A stretch of 64,000 nucleotides of DNA, from positions 28,032-92,031 of the forward strand of contig JAJNBC010000006.1 in the NCBI GenBank assembly GCA_021156085.1, given 5' to 3'. Both the position numbers and the translations under genes were made by a program. Shown in pieces: positions 37,301 to 47,245 of the stretch (its first letter is position 1; each line of letters starts with the position of its first letter). This stretch comes from Gammaproteobacteria bacterium (GTDB lineage Bacteria; Pseudomonadota; Gammaproteobacteria; DSM-16500). The notes below the pieces were generated by a model, which was not told the DNA's origin, made no database searches, and saw only the letters and a list, made by a program, of their open reading frames with translations.

Positions 37301-38769
37301 TCATCAAACAGGCTTTCTTCTTTTTTTTCTTCTTGAGTTGGGAATGCTTGAATTAAGTTCTCACCAATTCTTTTAATTTCTATTACCTGAGATTCAAATA
37401 GTGCAGAGGATTGAGTCAATAGCTTCTGTTGTGTTTCCGCTGATAATCCTTCTATCGCGCTTAAAATAGAACGTCTCTCGTCTTCTTGAGGAAAATTGCG
37501 CAGCATATCTACTAGAGTTCTTTCATCGAGTGTGCTGGCCTTGGCATCGGCTAATATGACTCTAGCAAGTGTCTTTTTTATAATAGAGGGTGATTGTTGA
37601 TTATAATCTGTAATGAGGGCAGCGATATTATACATCATCGCCACATTTTTATGAATTTCCATTAAGAATTTTTCTTGTTCTTGACCCTGCAAGTGATGCA
37701 TAGCAACGTAATATAATTCCTTTAATCCTTGGTTTTTATCGCCATGTGCTTCGTGAATTGCCTTAATGACATTTTCTAAGGGTAAATCGCAGCTTAACAA
37801 TCCTTTGATAAGATGAGCTACAGTGGAGCGTGCAGCTTCTTTGGCTGCACCTTTTTCTACAGTGAGACTTTTTTTAATGGATTGTTCTAATATTTCATTG
37901 ATATCTTCTTGTATTAATTTGATTGTGGGATCCGATTTGAATTTATCCTGTTCTCCTGTCTCATCTTGAATTTGGGCAAATTTTTTAAATAAATCTTCTA
38001 TTTTTTCTGCATGCGTTTGATTAACGAATATATCTCCGGATTTTAATATATTGAGAGAAACATAGAGGGCAGCGAGAGCATCTTGTTTTTTGAAGCGTAC
38101 ATTCTCATCATCTCCCATCTCGTGATGAACTTTGGGAGCCACTTCGCTTTCTGCTTGTTTTTTGAGTTTTATGGCTAGAGCATCTCTTTCTAGTAATTGT
38201 TTAGATTCTTTGTCTTGCTGTGGTGTATATAGATCGCCCATCATGAGAATGGCAGCCAAAGATTCATCATAGCCTGCTGTACCGTCGCGGAGATAAGCAT
38301 AATCATTTACAATCGCCTTTTTTTCTTGTTTAAGGTCATCCGCTATGTTTCGCATTACGTCTTGTAATATTTTATATTGATGATACGCCGAAGAATCAGG
38401 ATTTTGATACTCTTCTACTGCATGATAAATAGACATAAGAGCTGCTATTCTTCTCGCTTCACTATTTGCAAATTTTCCCATTATGAGTGAATTTAACTGA
38501 GGGACTTCTCTGACTATAGCAGATCGCTTGCTATTGAGATCACCTTTTTGTTTTTTCACTACTGAGGAGGCCTTATTAAATGCTTGGGCAAGTTCTGCTT
38601 TTTGCCTGGGGTCTATTTCTTCATTACTTAAGACGCAGTTAATATAACGCTTCGCTTCGTGTGCAATAGCTTTAGCAGAAAGATCTTGCTTTACTTTGTC
38701 TGCATTTCTTGCAAGCTCCACTGTTTCTTTATCAAAAAAATTATTATCTTCATTGGGACGAGCATTCAT
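34321..38769 (-). CDS. Giant helical protein, 1482 aa (paralog A)
   Basis: No known family. Almost all alpha-helical and charged over ~1190 residues. Then comes a hydrophobic hairpin ('VAFVGSIVVTALALVGIALIPVIG' and 'ILTGLAVALGIGAAAAY', about 1195-1260), a short conserved domain with 'FICKKHGHSPADYITDANLRSEM', and a disordered C-terminus of ~110 residues rich in Gln, Lys, Ser and Pro. The neighbour on its left flank (38929-43380) is a full-length paralog: shared 'WWLSWGALT', 'LLSCDLPLE.VI.AIH' and 'DLAKHLD', with equal length. AGGAGG lies 8 nt before the ATG. A single membrane hairpin and flexible tail suggest a host-membrane or type IV-secreted protein; that is inference. Confidence 0.75.
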   Translation of the reverse strand: MNARPNEDNNFFDKETVELARNADKVKQDLSAKAIAHEAKRYINCVLSNEEIDPRQKAELAQAFNKASSVVKKQKGDLNSKRSAIVREVPQLNSLIMGKFANSEARRIAALMSIYHAVEEYQNPDSSAYHQYKILQDVMRNIADDLKQEKKAIVNDYAYLRDGTAGYDESLAAILMMGDLYTPQQDKESKQLLERDALAIKLKKQAESEVAPKVHHEMGDDENVRFKKQDALAALYVSLNILKSGDIFVNQTHAEKIEDLFKKFAQIQDETGEQDKFKSDPTIKLIQEDINEILEQSIKKSLTVEKGAAKEAARSTVAHLIKGLLSCDLPLENVIKAIHEAHGDKNQGLKELYYVAMHHLQGQEQEKFLMEIHKNVAMMYNIAALITDYNQQSPSIIKKTLARVILADAKASTLDERTLVDMLRNFPQEDERRSILSAIEGLSAETQQKLLTQSSALFESQVIEIKRIGENLIQAFPTQEEKKEESLFDEIFDEVDELFFGKLAIDYNALALQAKHMADQCKAENLSDVRENILEVKMQKELHAAAMNAADLIKTDDSRDAEKIAQLKSIILSISETFKNTNNLRALEKLIAEMIKDHPELAESLYAGSDLVKYKDKYIYKDKDGQQVEKEVDADMYVQRSIEQIDLNSSSPEHIESIINEIVSRNHFEEAFKFFKEVQKFYLGSENEMQEAVQEAIKKPELLNEEAPFSYSQKPGSVAAALLRNTNMVDWLLKNNNAYTEVIHAVDTLFSFDSPAYENTLNIFKKWTKEQLQDALNNQPTPWWLSWGALTHPEMVKEMSPADLAKHLDQVKAHLKDLSPDHRIALMKQLGKEARLAFVKSLDTWEDAKNMLFAGLEQHSDKEKNDMLYEMAATLTQGFEQEDVNGFTQKEAALALSFVRHNDKVLILLSQKEGKELIKKCSWSIVDELDGGFLSHRDISENPNFSEDRRQLVRISLYGYQGENSSYSVGINRLVREEINDDPSRFLKSANLQHTLKMVLSDADLVQSLSEKRDAFDQIMHVLGAAVELDREQAQTASYLQGCLVRGAAEGILSPQDLHDCITAIDVSLNTAPKEAAEEKAVTKPNPLLADLPFFIANMSLSAADEKHEADLTAARELLSRYMEEHGNNPHKRREMINKIMENDKLNSADRGYLWGVMKPHPQAALEIFSDSFVGKDEALPTSFRHMPTKAKVAFVGSIVVTALALVGIALIPVIGPMITGAIVTGSVVGAGLVASFAKDHPILTGLAVALGIGAAAAYKIWQNSPIRTERTKAERSAEFFKGVCQAHKDDPDFFNEMANALKRNQELRAEVGKAVFICKKHGHSPADYITDANLRSEMVAAADEHYYKNNPIIARIVNIATLGWMAKTPKAVIQPEAQQPVQQAEAKQEASKEVTLEGPQAQKDRRMSLDVIWEAKEEKTNLKGVDRAAAATKEKQTTSPHRSIFQRLFHRSPSTHLASASNDPKQEVTHKPGPRRNSLGG

Positions 38770-38928
38770 AGCACATGCCTCCTTCTTTGAATCAATGTAT
38801 TTTTAGATTTAATTGTTGCTATGTTGAGTATAGTGCAGAAAGGGGATTTATCTAGGAAGGGAATGCGTTTTCTCTTTGGCTGGAATAAAATCTATTTTTA
38901 AATCAACCTATTAAATATTAAAAAATCA

Positions 38929-41900
38929 TTATCGCGGGGTTAAGGGTGGCGGCGAGGGAGAGGGAAGAGTCCCCGATGAAGTGGAGGTGCGTGAGGAATA
39001 GAGCTGATAATTGACCTTTGTTTCATTAAAGGATGATGATTGTTCTACATCCTTCTTGCTAGGTGTGGGGGAGGTAGCTGATTGAGTAGAAGAGGATGCC
39101 TCGCTTCTTTTCCCAGAAAAAGAAAGTGTTTCTGCTTTTGATACTTTCGCTCTTTTGATAAATGCGCCTGGGGTAATAAGCGCTAAATAAGGATGTTGTT
39201 TGTAATAATATTCATCCTGTAATTCAGTCATTTTTTTTATTAATTTTGAATCTGTGAGATAAGAGGCCTCAGGGTATTTATGTTTTCTGCATATAGAGAT
39301 ACTTTTTCCAATACTATTTCTTAATACTATATCTTCGTCAAGCAATCGAATAAGATGGTTAATAAAATGAGAGTCATTTTTATTGGCGTTACATACAGCA
39401 GCAAAAAGATTCGTAGAAGCTATCACTTTTTCGTTTTCTGAGATCGTCTTTTGCGCATAGTGTGCGGCTGCTACTGTAGTGGCAGTGGCGCCTATTGCCG
39501 TGATAATAGGATAGTCGTGAGAAAATTTAATTACAAAACCCACTGTAGTTACTATCGTTATTCCTATTGCGGCTCCAATAGCGGCTCCTATGCCAGGTAT
39601 CAAAGTGATGCCTGCTAGGGTGACAGCGGCGAATCCCAGAGTGATTTTCGTTCTTAAAGGCATATTGAGAAACGAGGTAGAGTCTGATAATTTTTCAAAA
39701 TTAGAAGAGAAGTCTTCCAATAAAGTACGAGGCGTATAGAGGGTGCTGCACAGAATACTTGTTTGCTGACGAGAGAATTTGGCATTTTTTGTTATTGCAG
39801 AAGACATTTCTTGTATCTTTTCTTTATTATCCGAATAAGTTTCGCGGTAACGTCCTAAAAGAGTTTTAGTTATATCGAGTTGATCTTTTGGCAGAGACAT
39901 ATTTACAATGAATGTGGGTAAATCGCAGAGCAAAAGATTGAGAGTTTCTTTTTCTTCTAATACGGCTGCCGCCGCAGGCTCCCCCCTATCTGCTTCCTTT
40001 TGAGCGTCAAGCGAGATGATGCAATCAGACAAATCTGCGATAGATAATAGCTGCTGTTTAGCACCTTCAGCTAAATAGGACTGCAAATAAGAAGAAGAGA
40101 TAGCTCTATTTAGATCGCCCTCGAAGAGAGCTTGACTCGCATCCCGAATTCTCTGAAAAACTTCTTTTTTACGAGCAAGCGACTCTACTATATCACGATC
40201 AGATAAAACGGCTTTCAATGTATACTTGAGAGCGGGATTTTCTAGGAAATCTTGAGGAGAGCGAATAATTTCTTCTCTGATCAATGAATTAATGCGTAGC
40301 GGAGAGTCTTGATCTTGGTAATGATAAAGATGGGTCTTTACAATCTCACTGCAGAGCTCCTTTCTTTTTCGGAGTGGGTGTCCTCGTAAATATCCCGCCT
40401 CTAACTCATCAATAATGAGCTTAGTCACCTGTCGGATGACGGGAGTTTGTAGGTTATTTTTAAGGAAATGGATAACCTTTCGAGGATATTTAGCCACAGA
40501 AAGAAGTAACCCTGTTGCAGATAAGGTATTGATATCGTTTTGCTCAAAATCGTGGGTGAGGGCGGTAGCTATTTCGGAAAGAGCGGCGTTCTTATCTTTT
40601 TCTTTAAGTCCAGAGCAGAGCGTCTTTTTAGCATTTTCCCATTCGCCTAATTTTTCAATCAACGAGAGCCTGGCTTTTTTATCTAATTGCTGTATTAAAG
40701 CTACTCTATGGTCAAGCGATAAAATAGGTAGATGAAAGAGAATAGGGTCAAGATGCTTAGCCAGATCTTCAGAGCTCATGGCAGCCACTATCTTTTGATT
40801 TGTTAATGCCCCCCACGATAACCACCATTTAATGGGTTCTTTCTTTAAGGCTATCTTAAGCTGTTCTGGGGCCCAACTCTGAAACAGATTGAGTGTTCTT
40901 TTATAAGCTTTAAGGTCGCTCTGATATTTTTCATTCTCTGCGCATTCTGCATAAAAGCGCGAGTGAAATAAAACATCGACTGCTTCTATTGTTTCGCTAT
41001 AGCCATGCTCATCCTTTAATAACCAATCGACTATTTTAGGATTTTTTAATAAAGCTGCTGCTACAAAAGGTGGCTTTTGAGAGCAGAGTTGCTGCTCCTC
41101 GTCTGCCTCTTTTTCTTCAAGAGTGCTATTTTTATTTCCCCAATATATTTTCTTTGCAGCGATAAAAAAATAGTAGGCTTGGTCTGGAGTTTTGGCTGCC
41201 ATTATTGCATCTAATTGCGCTGAAGAAGTCGACTCTAAATCAACGTGATAAATAACTCGTGATGAATACTGTTTTTCGTGAGGACTATTTATATAAATCG
41301 AGAAGGCAATAGTATGATGTTGCTCAATCATCATATCCATCATTTTTTCCCAACGACCATGAGTATTTATTAAAATCGTGGTTATGGATTTAATAATAGA
41401 TCTCAAATTTGTTGCCTGAGAGACAGTATTTTCTTTAAGTAAAGAGGCGGCTTTTAGGGCGGCGTTCTTTAAATTATGTTGTATATGATCGGGGAGTATA
41501 TTTCCTGAATTTTGGGATATCTTTTCTTTAGCAGAAAAATTTTCACGAATAAAGTCCTGTAGTGATTGCGTACTAGATTCTTGAGCGATTAAACTGGTTT
41601 TTTTATCAAGATTTGGATAAGGAGGAAATAGGGGAGACAGAGTAATCCATTCGCTGAAAAGGCTTGTTTCTTTATTTTGTGTTGTTTGTAATTTTAATCC
41701 TGCTGTTTCTAATGCTAAAACCAAATCCTGGCAGTGTGCGACAAAAGCACATGCCTCCGTATTATTTTCAAGAGCTAATGATCTCTTTAAAATTTCAGGA
41801 TAAGCTTGGAGTATCCCTTTATTCTGAGAAAGAATAGATATTTTTTTATCTTCGGAAGGGAAATGCCGAAGCATATCAAAGAGCGTTTTTTCACTTAAAC

Positions 41901-43380
41901 TCGCAGCACAGGCATCTAGCAAGATTGTTTTAGCTAGGGTGATTTTTATAATAGAAGGTAGTTGTTCATGGTAATTCTCAAGAAGTCTGATGACCCCACT
42001 TTTATTTAAGAGAGCTTGATGTTCTTTTTCTTGATAAGAGGTAGTATCTTCGGCTTTCTTTTCTTCATCTTCTTTGTTTTCTAATGCGCTAGCTTGTGCT
42101 TGCGATACTTCATTCTTCGTTAAGAGAACAAGACTTCCCTTTTTCTCCGCCACGGGGGGTATGGTTATCATTTCATGACTACGAATAATACCTGCATGAA
42201 GTTTCATAAGAAAGAGTTCTTGCAAAGGGTCTTTTTCTTCAAAGTGTTTCATAGCTATGTGATAGAGTTCTTTTATTCCTGGATCGCCACATTTTTTATG
42301 GATTGCGGTAATCACTTTCTCCAACGGTAAATCGCAGCTTAATAAGCTTTTGATAAAGTGTGCGGCTATTGAGCGTTTTATTTCTTTTTCTGCACCCTCC
42401 TTTAAAATGAGAATTTCTTGGATAGATTCTACTATTATTTGTTCTAACTCTTCTTGTTTTGATTTCACTGTAGGATCAGATCTAAATTTACTATTTTCTA
42501 AAAGGTTATCCTTAAGAATGTTAGCAAATCTTTTGAACTGAACTTCTATCTCTTCCGCATGCTTTTTTCTAAGAGAGTGATTTTTTGAGGCGGAAAATAG
42601 GTCAAGGTATAGGTATAATGCGGATAAGATATCTTGCTTTTCAAAGTTTAGAGAATAATCGAAGTGAACTTTTGGGGCGACAGAACTTTTTGCTTGCTCT
42701 ATCAGCTCCATTGCTTGCGCGCCTCTGGGGATAAGAGCTCCTCTTCCTTGATCATCTCTCTCTGGCCCGTGGATCTCAGCCATGATGCAGAGGGCAGACA
42801 AAGAGGCAGAATAAGCGTCTAAGTTGAAATCAAGCCCCACGAAGGAGGAGAGGATTTTGTACGTGTGAGATACATCACGCATCCAGGAAGAACGTGTTTT
42901 ATAGTCTTTTTCTTTTTCTTTAAAATGACTATTTATTTTGGTGATTATATCTTGTAATTTTTTATATTTTTCTGCTTTATCTTCTTCTTGTTCTTGCACC
43001 GCATTTAAATAATTTTGTGCGGCGTTGTAAACACACATAAGCGCCGCCATCCTGTATCCCTCGCTTTCAGTAAATGTTCCCGTGTGCGCATTTAATTGTT
43101 TGATATTTCTGCATATGTTATCTTGATGTTGTTGAAGAGTGCAGGGAGAGGTGGCTGTGGCACTACGGACTAGGTTATGAGCATCTTCAAACGACTGCTC
43201 AAGACGGCTCTGTAGCGTAAGTGTCCCATTACTTAATAGTAAATAAATATGACGCTTTGCTTCATACGCAATTGCCTGAACGCAAAGAGTTTGATGTCTT
43301 TTTTTTGCTTCAGAAGCAAAAGCTAGGCTCTCTTCGTCGAAAAAAGGCGCATTAGGATTATTATTAGGCCGAGATTCCAT
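38929..43380 (-). CDS. Giant helical protein, 1483 aa (paralog B)
   Basis: Tandem paralog of the preceding entry, same strand, 159 bp apart, co-linear from the N-terminal 'IAYEAKRHI' to the C-terminal hydrophobic hairpin (about 1240-1305: 'LGFAAVTLAGITLIPGIGAAIGAAIG', 'IITAIGATATTVAAAHYA') and the following 'SICRKHKYPEASYLTDSKLI'. The last ~75 residues are Ser/Thr/Pro-rich ('SSRTSTSSGTLPSPSPPPLTPR'). Extra insertions lie near 330-440. GAGG lies about 9-12 nt before the ATG. Divergence between copies is considerable (perhaps a third identical by eye), so the duplication is old. No enzymatic motif was recognised; function unknown. Confidence 0.75.
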   Translation of the reverse strand: MESRPNNNPNAPFFDEESLAFASEAKKRHQTLCVQAIAYEAKRHIYLLLSNGTLTLQSRLEQSFEDAHNLVRSATATSPCTLQQHQDNICRNIKQLNAHTGTFTESEGYRMAALMCVYNAAQNYLNAVQEQEEDKAEKYKKLQDIITKINSHFKEKEKDYKTRSSWMRDVSHTYKILSSFVGLDFNLDAYSASLSALCIMAEIHGPERDDQGRGALIPRGAQAMELIEQAKSSVAPKVHFDYSLNFEKQDILSALYLYLDLFSASKNHSLRKKHAEEIEVQFKRFANILKDNLLENSKFRSDPTVKSKQEELEQIIVESIQEILILKEGAEKEIKRSIAAHFIKSLLSCDLPLEKVITAIHKKCGDPGIKELYHIAMKHFEEKDPLQELFLMKLHAGIIRSHEMITIPPVAEKKGSLVLLTKNEVSQAQASALENKEDEEKKAEDTTSYQEKEHQALLNKSGVIRLLENYHEQLPSIIKITLAKTILLDACAASLSEKTLFDMLRHFPSEDKKISILSQNKGILQAYPEILKRSLALENNTEACAFVAHCQDLVLALETAGLKLQTTQNKETSLFSEWITLSPLFPPYPNLDKKTSLIAQESSTQSLQDFIRENFSAKEKISQNSGNILPDHIQHNLKNAALKAASLLKENTVSQATNLRSIIKSITTILINTHGRWEKMMDMMIEQHHTIAFSIYINSPHEKQYSSRVIYHVDLESTSSAQLDAIMAAKTPDQAYYFFIAAKKIYWGNKNSTLEEKEADEEQQLCSQKPPFVAAALLKNPKIVDWLLKDEHGYSETIEAVDVLFHSRFYAECAENEKYQSDLKAYKRTLNLFQSWAPEQLKIALKKEPIKWWLSWGALTNQKIVAAMSSEDLAKHLDPILFHLPILSLDHRVALIQQLDKKARLSLIEKLGEWENAKKTLCSGLKEKDKNAALSEIATALTHDFEQNDINTLSATGLLLSVAKYPRKVIHFLKNNLQTPVIRQVTKLIIDELEAGYLRGHPLRKRKELCSEIVKTHLYHYQDQDSPLRINSLIREEIIRSPQDFLENPALKYTLKAVLSDRDIVESLARKKEVFQRIRDASQALFEGDLNRAISSSYLQSYLAEGAKQQLLSIADLSDCIISLDAQKEADRGEPAAAAVLEEKETLNLLLCDLPTFIVNMSLPKDQLDITKTLLGRYRETYSDNKEKIQEMSSAITKNAKFSRQQTSILCSTLYTPRTLLEDFSSNFEKLSDSTSFLNMPLRTKITLGFAAVTLAGITLIPGIGAAIGAAIGITIVTTVGFVIKFSHDYPIITAIGATATTVAAAHYAQKTISENEKVIASTNLFAAVCNANKNDSHFINHLIRLLDEDIVLRNSIGKSISICRKHKYPEASYLTDSKLIKKMTELQDEYYYKQHPYLALITPGAFIKRAKVSKAETLSFSGKRSEASSSTQSATSPTPSKKDVEQSSSFNETKVNYQLYSSRTSTSSGTLPSPSPPPLTPR

Positions 43381-43545
43381 CGTGGCGACTCCTCTTATTT
43401 CGTTAAGTGTATTTTGCAGTGTACGAGGCAGCGCATATAAATTTTAATTTATTGGTATGGGCCCGTAGTTTAGCCATTTTTTCAGTTTTTTGATAGAGGG
43501 ATCAACGGATTATTTTTAGGAACGAGTTACCATTGTTCAATTAAA

Positions 43546-46500
43546 TTAATAAATTATTTCCACATTTTCTTTAGCCAAGATTTCTCTTAATGCGTCTAAT
43601 AATTTATCTACTGGCTTAACTCGCCAAGCTTCACCTAACTGAAGGGTGGCTTTAGCATTCGTGCGTAAATAATCTATCGCAATCCTGCATTCTCCACCAC
43701 GGTATTTTTCTAATAACGGCACCAGCTGTGTCACATCGAAAGCAGGTGAAAGGCGGAGTTGTAAGTGTTTAGCATAGTGTTCACGTGCTGTTTCAATAGA
43801 AAAAAGCGCGCGGCTAATGACTCGGTAACCACCGTTAAAATCATCTGTGCTAACCTCGCCCTCTACAATAACTAATTTATCTTTACCTAGCAAGTCTCGA
43901 TATTGATGATAATTTTCCGAAAAACACAATACATCAATACGGGTGGTTGCATCGTCCAAGGTGAAGGCCGCCATGCGATCTCCCCGTTTGGTTTGCATAG
44001 TGCGTAAATGAGTAATCATGCCCGCGGTCACGATTGTTTTGGAACTTGGGCGTAACTCAGCAATACGGCCGCTGGTGAAATTTTTCAATTCAGAAAGATA
44101 GCGATGAATAGGATGCCCTGTTAAATAAAGTCCCAGGGTTTCTTTTTCGCCAAATAAACGTTTTTGTTCATTCCATTCAGGTGTAACAATATAGTCCACT
44201 TCATTTTTTTGCATGTCTATACCACCGAATAAATTATGCTGACCGACCGCCTTGTCTCGTAAAATTTGCTCAGCATGCTGCAGAGCTCTATCCAAGCTGG
44301 CTAAGGTGGCGGCACGGTGAGGTGCAATTAAATCAAATGCACCCGCTTTGATTAAAGCTTCTAATACTCGTCTATTCAGTTTGCGTAACTCGACTCGCAT
44401 ACAAAAATCAAATAAATCTTTAAATTCACCTTGCTTACGGGCTTCTAAAATGGCTTCAATCGCCGCCTGTCCTGCGCCTTTGATAGCACCCAATCCATAT
44501 ATTAAAGTTGTAGCATCGATGGCTTTAAATGAATAAACACTACGATTAATATTAGGAGGGTTGATATGTAAATTTAATGTTTCGCATTCTTCTACCAAAT
44601 GCACTACTTTATCTGTGTTATCCATATCTGCGGATAATACAGCTGCCATGTATTCTGCAGGGTGGTGGGCTTTAAGCCAGGCGGTTTGATAAGCGATTAA
44701 GGCATAGGACACTGAATGCGATTTATTAAAACCATAGCCGGCAAATTTTTCCATTAAATCGAAAATATAAGTGGCTGTTTCAAAGTTAACATCTCTTTCA
44801 ACGGCGCCTTTGCAAAAAGTTTCACGATGCATTGCCATTTCTTCTGGTTTTTTCTTTCCCATCGCGCGACGTAGCAGATCGGCGGAACCTAGAGAATAGC
44901 CTGCTAAGAGTTGTGCAATTTGCATCACTTGTTCTTGGTATAAGATGACGCCATAAGTCGATCGCAAAATAGGTTCTAATTGGGGATGAGGATAAAGCAC
45001 TTGAGCACGCCCATGTTTGCGATTAATAAAATCATCCACCATCCCGGATTGCAAGGGGCCCGGACGAAATAAAGCGACTAAAGCCACAATCTCCTCAAAA
45101 CAATCCGGTTGTAAACGCTTGACCAAATCTTTCATGCCGCGAGATTCAAGTTGAAAGACTGCTGTGGTTTTACAAGCTTTCAATAGGGTAAAGGGGGCGG
45201 GATCATTCAATGGAATTAAGTTAATGTCTAATTCTGTTTCTTGGTTTGCCCGTCGCTGCTTATTAATTTCTTGAATGGCCCAGTCGATAATGGTGAGAGT
45301 ACGTAAGCCCAGAAAATCAAATTTGACTAGGCCCACTGCTTCTACATCATCTTTATCAAATTGAGTAACAAGATGCTGCGTCTGTGCTTCCTCGCAATAG
45401 AGGGCCGTAAATTCAGTTAATTTAGAGGGTGCGATGACAACTCCACCTGCATGTTTTCCTGCGTTACGAGTAATTCCTTCCAACTTACGTGCAAGATCGA
45501 TAAGAGTACGTACTTCTTCTTCTTGTTGGTAACGTTTAGCGAGGGCGTCTTCTTGTTCTAATGCTTTTTCAAGTGTCATGCCAATTTCAAAAGGAATCAA
45601 TTTTGCAATTTTATCTACATGAGCATAGCTCATGCCTAATACACGCCCTACATCACGGATGACTGCCTTGGCTGTCATAGTGCCGTAGGTAATAATTTGT
45701 GCCACTGCTTCGCGGCCATGTGTTTGCATGACATAATCAATGACACGATCACGACCTTCCATGCAAAAATCGATATCAAAATCTGGCATAGAAACACGAT
45801 CGGGATTGAGAAAACGTTCGAATAATAAATCATGTTGTAATGGATCTAGATCCGTAATTTTTAAAGCGTAGGCAACAAGTGACCCAGGGCCTGAGCCGCG
45901 GCCTGGCCCCACCGGCACACCATTTTCGCGTGCCCAACGGGTAAAATCAGCGACAATGAGAAAATACCCTGCAAATCCCATTTTATTAATGACGCTCAAT
46001 TCAGTTTGCAAGCGGATGTCATAAGAACGACGTTGTACATTAAAAGTGGCTGCATGGATGTCAAAAGATATCTTTAAACGATCATCTAGACCGGATTGGG
46101 CCGCATGACATAAATAGCTATCCACCGTAAAGCCTGCGGGAACAGGAAAACGCGGCAAAAAACTTTTTCCTAATATAAGTGTCACATTACAGCGTTTCAT
46201 CAGTTCAACAGTATTGGTTAATGCTTCGGGAATATCAGCAAACAGAGTGAGCATTTCTTCTTGGCTGCGAAAATATTGTTGTTCCGTATAAGATCGCGGT
46301 CTGCGTGGGTCGGTTAAAATAAATCCTTCATGAATACAAACCCGTGCTTCATGAGCTTCAAAATCATCACGTTCTAAAAAACGCACATCATTTGTTGCAA
46401 TGACAGGGATGCCATGGGTTTCTGCTAAAGTCAGGGCGGCATCGATATAAGTTTCTTGCTGAGCACAGCCAGTTCGGCGTAATTCAATATAATAACGATT

Positions 46501-46986
46501 AGGGAAATATTCTAACCAAAAGCGGAGTAAGGAGTGGGCTTGAGCAGGATGAGGTGTTAACAGCGCTTTACCTATATCGCCTTCTTCGGCACCGGATAGT
46601 ACAATTAAGCCATTTGCTAATTCTTGTAGCCAAGTGCGTTGAATGATTGCTTTTCCTTGCGATTGACCTTGAATGAAGCTACGCGAAATTAACATCAGTA
46701 AATTTTTATAGCCTTGATTATGTTGACAAAAAAGAGTAAGTCGATGAGGATTTTTAGGTTGCTTGTCATTTTCTAACCATACATCTACCCCGATCAAGGG
46801 TTTGATTTTTGCACTGATAGCAGCTTGATAAAATTTTACCACATTGAATATATTACTTTGATCAGTGATAGCGACGGCTGGCATATGATATTGTCGGGTT
46901 TTGTCAATTAAGCGGTCAATCTGGACGAGGCCATCATTTAAGGAATATTCAGTATGTAAGCGTAGATGAATAAAGCGGGGTTCCAT
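43546..46986 (-). CDS. dnaE: DNA polymerase III alpha subunit
   Basis: 1146 residues, normal for gammaproteobacterial DnaE. PHP domain starts 'RFIHLRLHTEYSLNDG' (HLHTEYS-like, 4-19). The catalytic palm has 'PDFDIDFCMEGRDRVIDYV' near 400 with metal-binding aspartates, then 'PGRGSGPGSLVAYAL' just before it. The fingers and beta-binding regions follow, and an OB fold 'TRIDVLCFSENYHQYRDLL' is near 1000. It is the replicative polymerase. It is divergent from accA across 259 bp; in many relatives the two are co-directional, so an inversion or rearrangement is likely here. Confidence 0.98.
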   Translation of the reverse strand: MEPRFIHLRLHTEYSLNDGLVQIDRLIDKTRQYHMPAVAITDQSNIFNVVKFYQAAISAKIKPLIGVDVWLENDKQPKNPHRLTLFCQHNQGYKNLLMLISRSFIQGQSQGKAIIQRTWLQELANGLIVLSGAEEGDIGKALLTPHPAQAHSLLRFWLEYFPNRYYIELRRTGCAQQETYIDAALTLAETHGIPVIATNDVRFLERDDFEAHEARVCIHEGFILTDPRRPRSYTEQQYFRSQEEMLTLFADIPEALTNTVELMKRCNVTLILGKSFLPRFPVPAGFTVDSYLCHAAQSGLDDRLKISFDIHAATFNVQRRSYDIRLQTELSVINKMGFAGYFLIVADFTRWARENGVPVGPGRGSGPGSLVAYALKITDLDPLQHDLLFERFLNPDRVSMPDFDIDFCMEGRDRVIDYVMQTHGREAVAQIITYGTMTAKAVIRDVGRVLGMSYAHVDKIAKLIPFEIGMTLEKALEQEDALAKRYQQEEEVRTLIDLARKLEGITRNAGKHAGGVVIAPSKLTEFTALYCEEAQTQHLVTQFDKDDVEAVGLVKFDFLGLRTLTIIDWAIQEINKQRRANQETELDINLIPLNDPAPFTLLKACKTTAVFQLESRGMKDLVKRLQPDCFEEIVALVALFRPGPLQSGMVDDFINRKHGRAQVLYPHPQLEPILRSTYGVILYQEQVMQIAQLLAGYSLGSADLLRRAMGKKKPEEMAMHRETFCKGAVERDVNFETATYIFDLMEKFAGYGFNKSHSVSYALIAYQTAWLKAHHPAEYMAAVLSADMDNTDKVVHLVEECETLNLHINPPNINRSVYSFKAIDATTLIYGLGAIKGAGQAAIEAILEARKQGEFKDLFDFCMRVELRKLNRRVLEALIKAGAFDLIAPHRAATLASLDRALQHAEQILRDKAVGQHNLFGGIDMQKNEVDYIVTPEWNEQKRLFGEKETLGLYLTGHPIHRYLSELKNFTSGRIAELRPSSKTIVTAGMITHLRTMQTKRGDRMAAFTLDDATTRIDVLCFSENYHQYRDLLGKDKLVIVEGEVSTDDFNGGYRVISRALFSIETAREHYAKHLQLRLSPAFDVTQLVPLLEKYRGGECRIAIDYLRTNAKATLQLGEAWRVKPVDKLLDALREILAKENVEIIY

Positions 46987-47245
46987 GGTCTATACCTTAT
47001 TTTAGGGCCAGGGAATTATAAGCTAAAACAGCTAATTCAGCTATCTGCATGGAAGACTTCTCATGGGCTGGGGCGCAGCAATGCACTAGTGATGCAGACC
47101 CCCTCGCCCCAAAAGTATGGATCCTTCAGCCTAGGGAGGGTAAGTTGTTCTTAGCTGGGGATCCTGTTTGAGTTTTAAAGATGCGAGGCGTATCAATTTA
47201 AGCTATCATAGAGCTCATTTAAATTTATGATTGAGATTCTGATAA

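Noticed and set aside
34321..43380. Plus-strand ORFs of 60-106 residues inside the giant genes
   Set aside because: They lie opposite long open frames with consistent codon use and have no ribosome sites.
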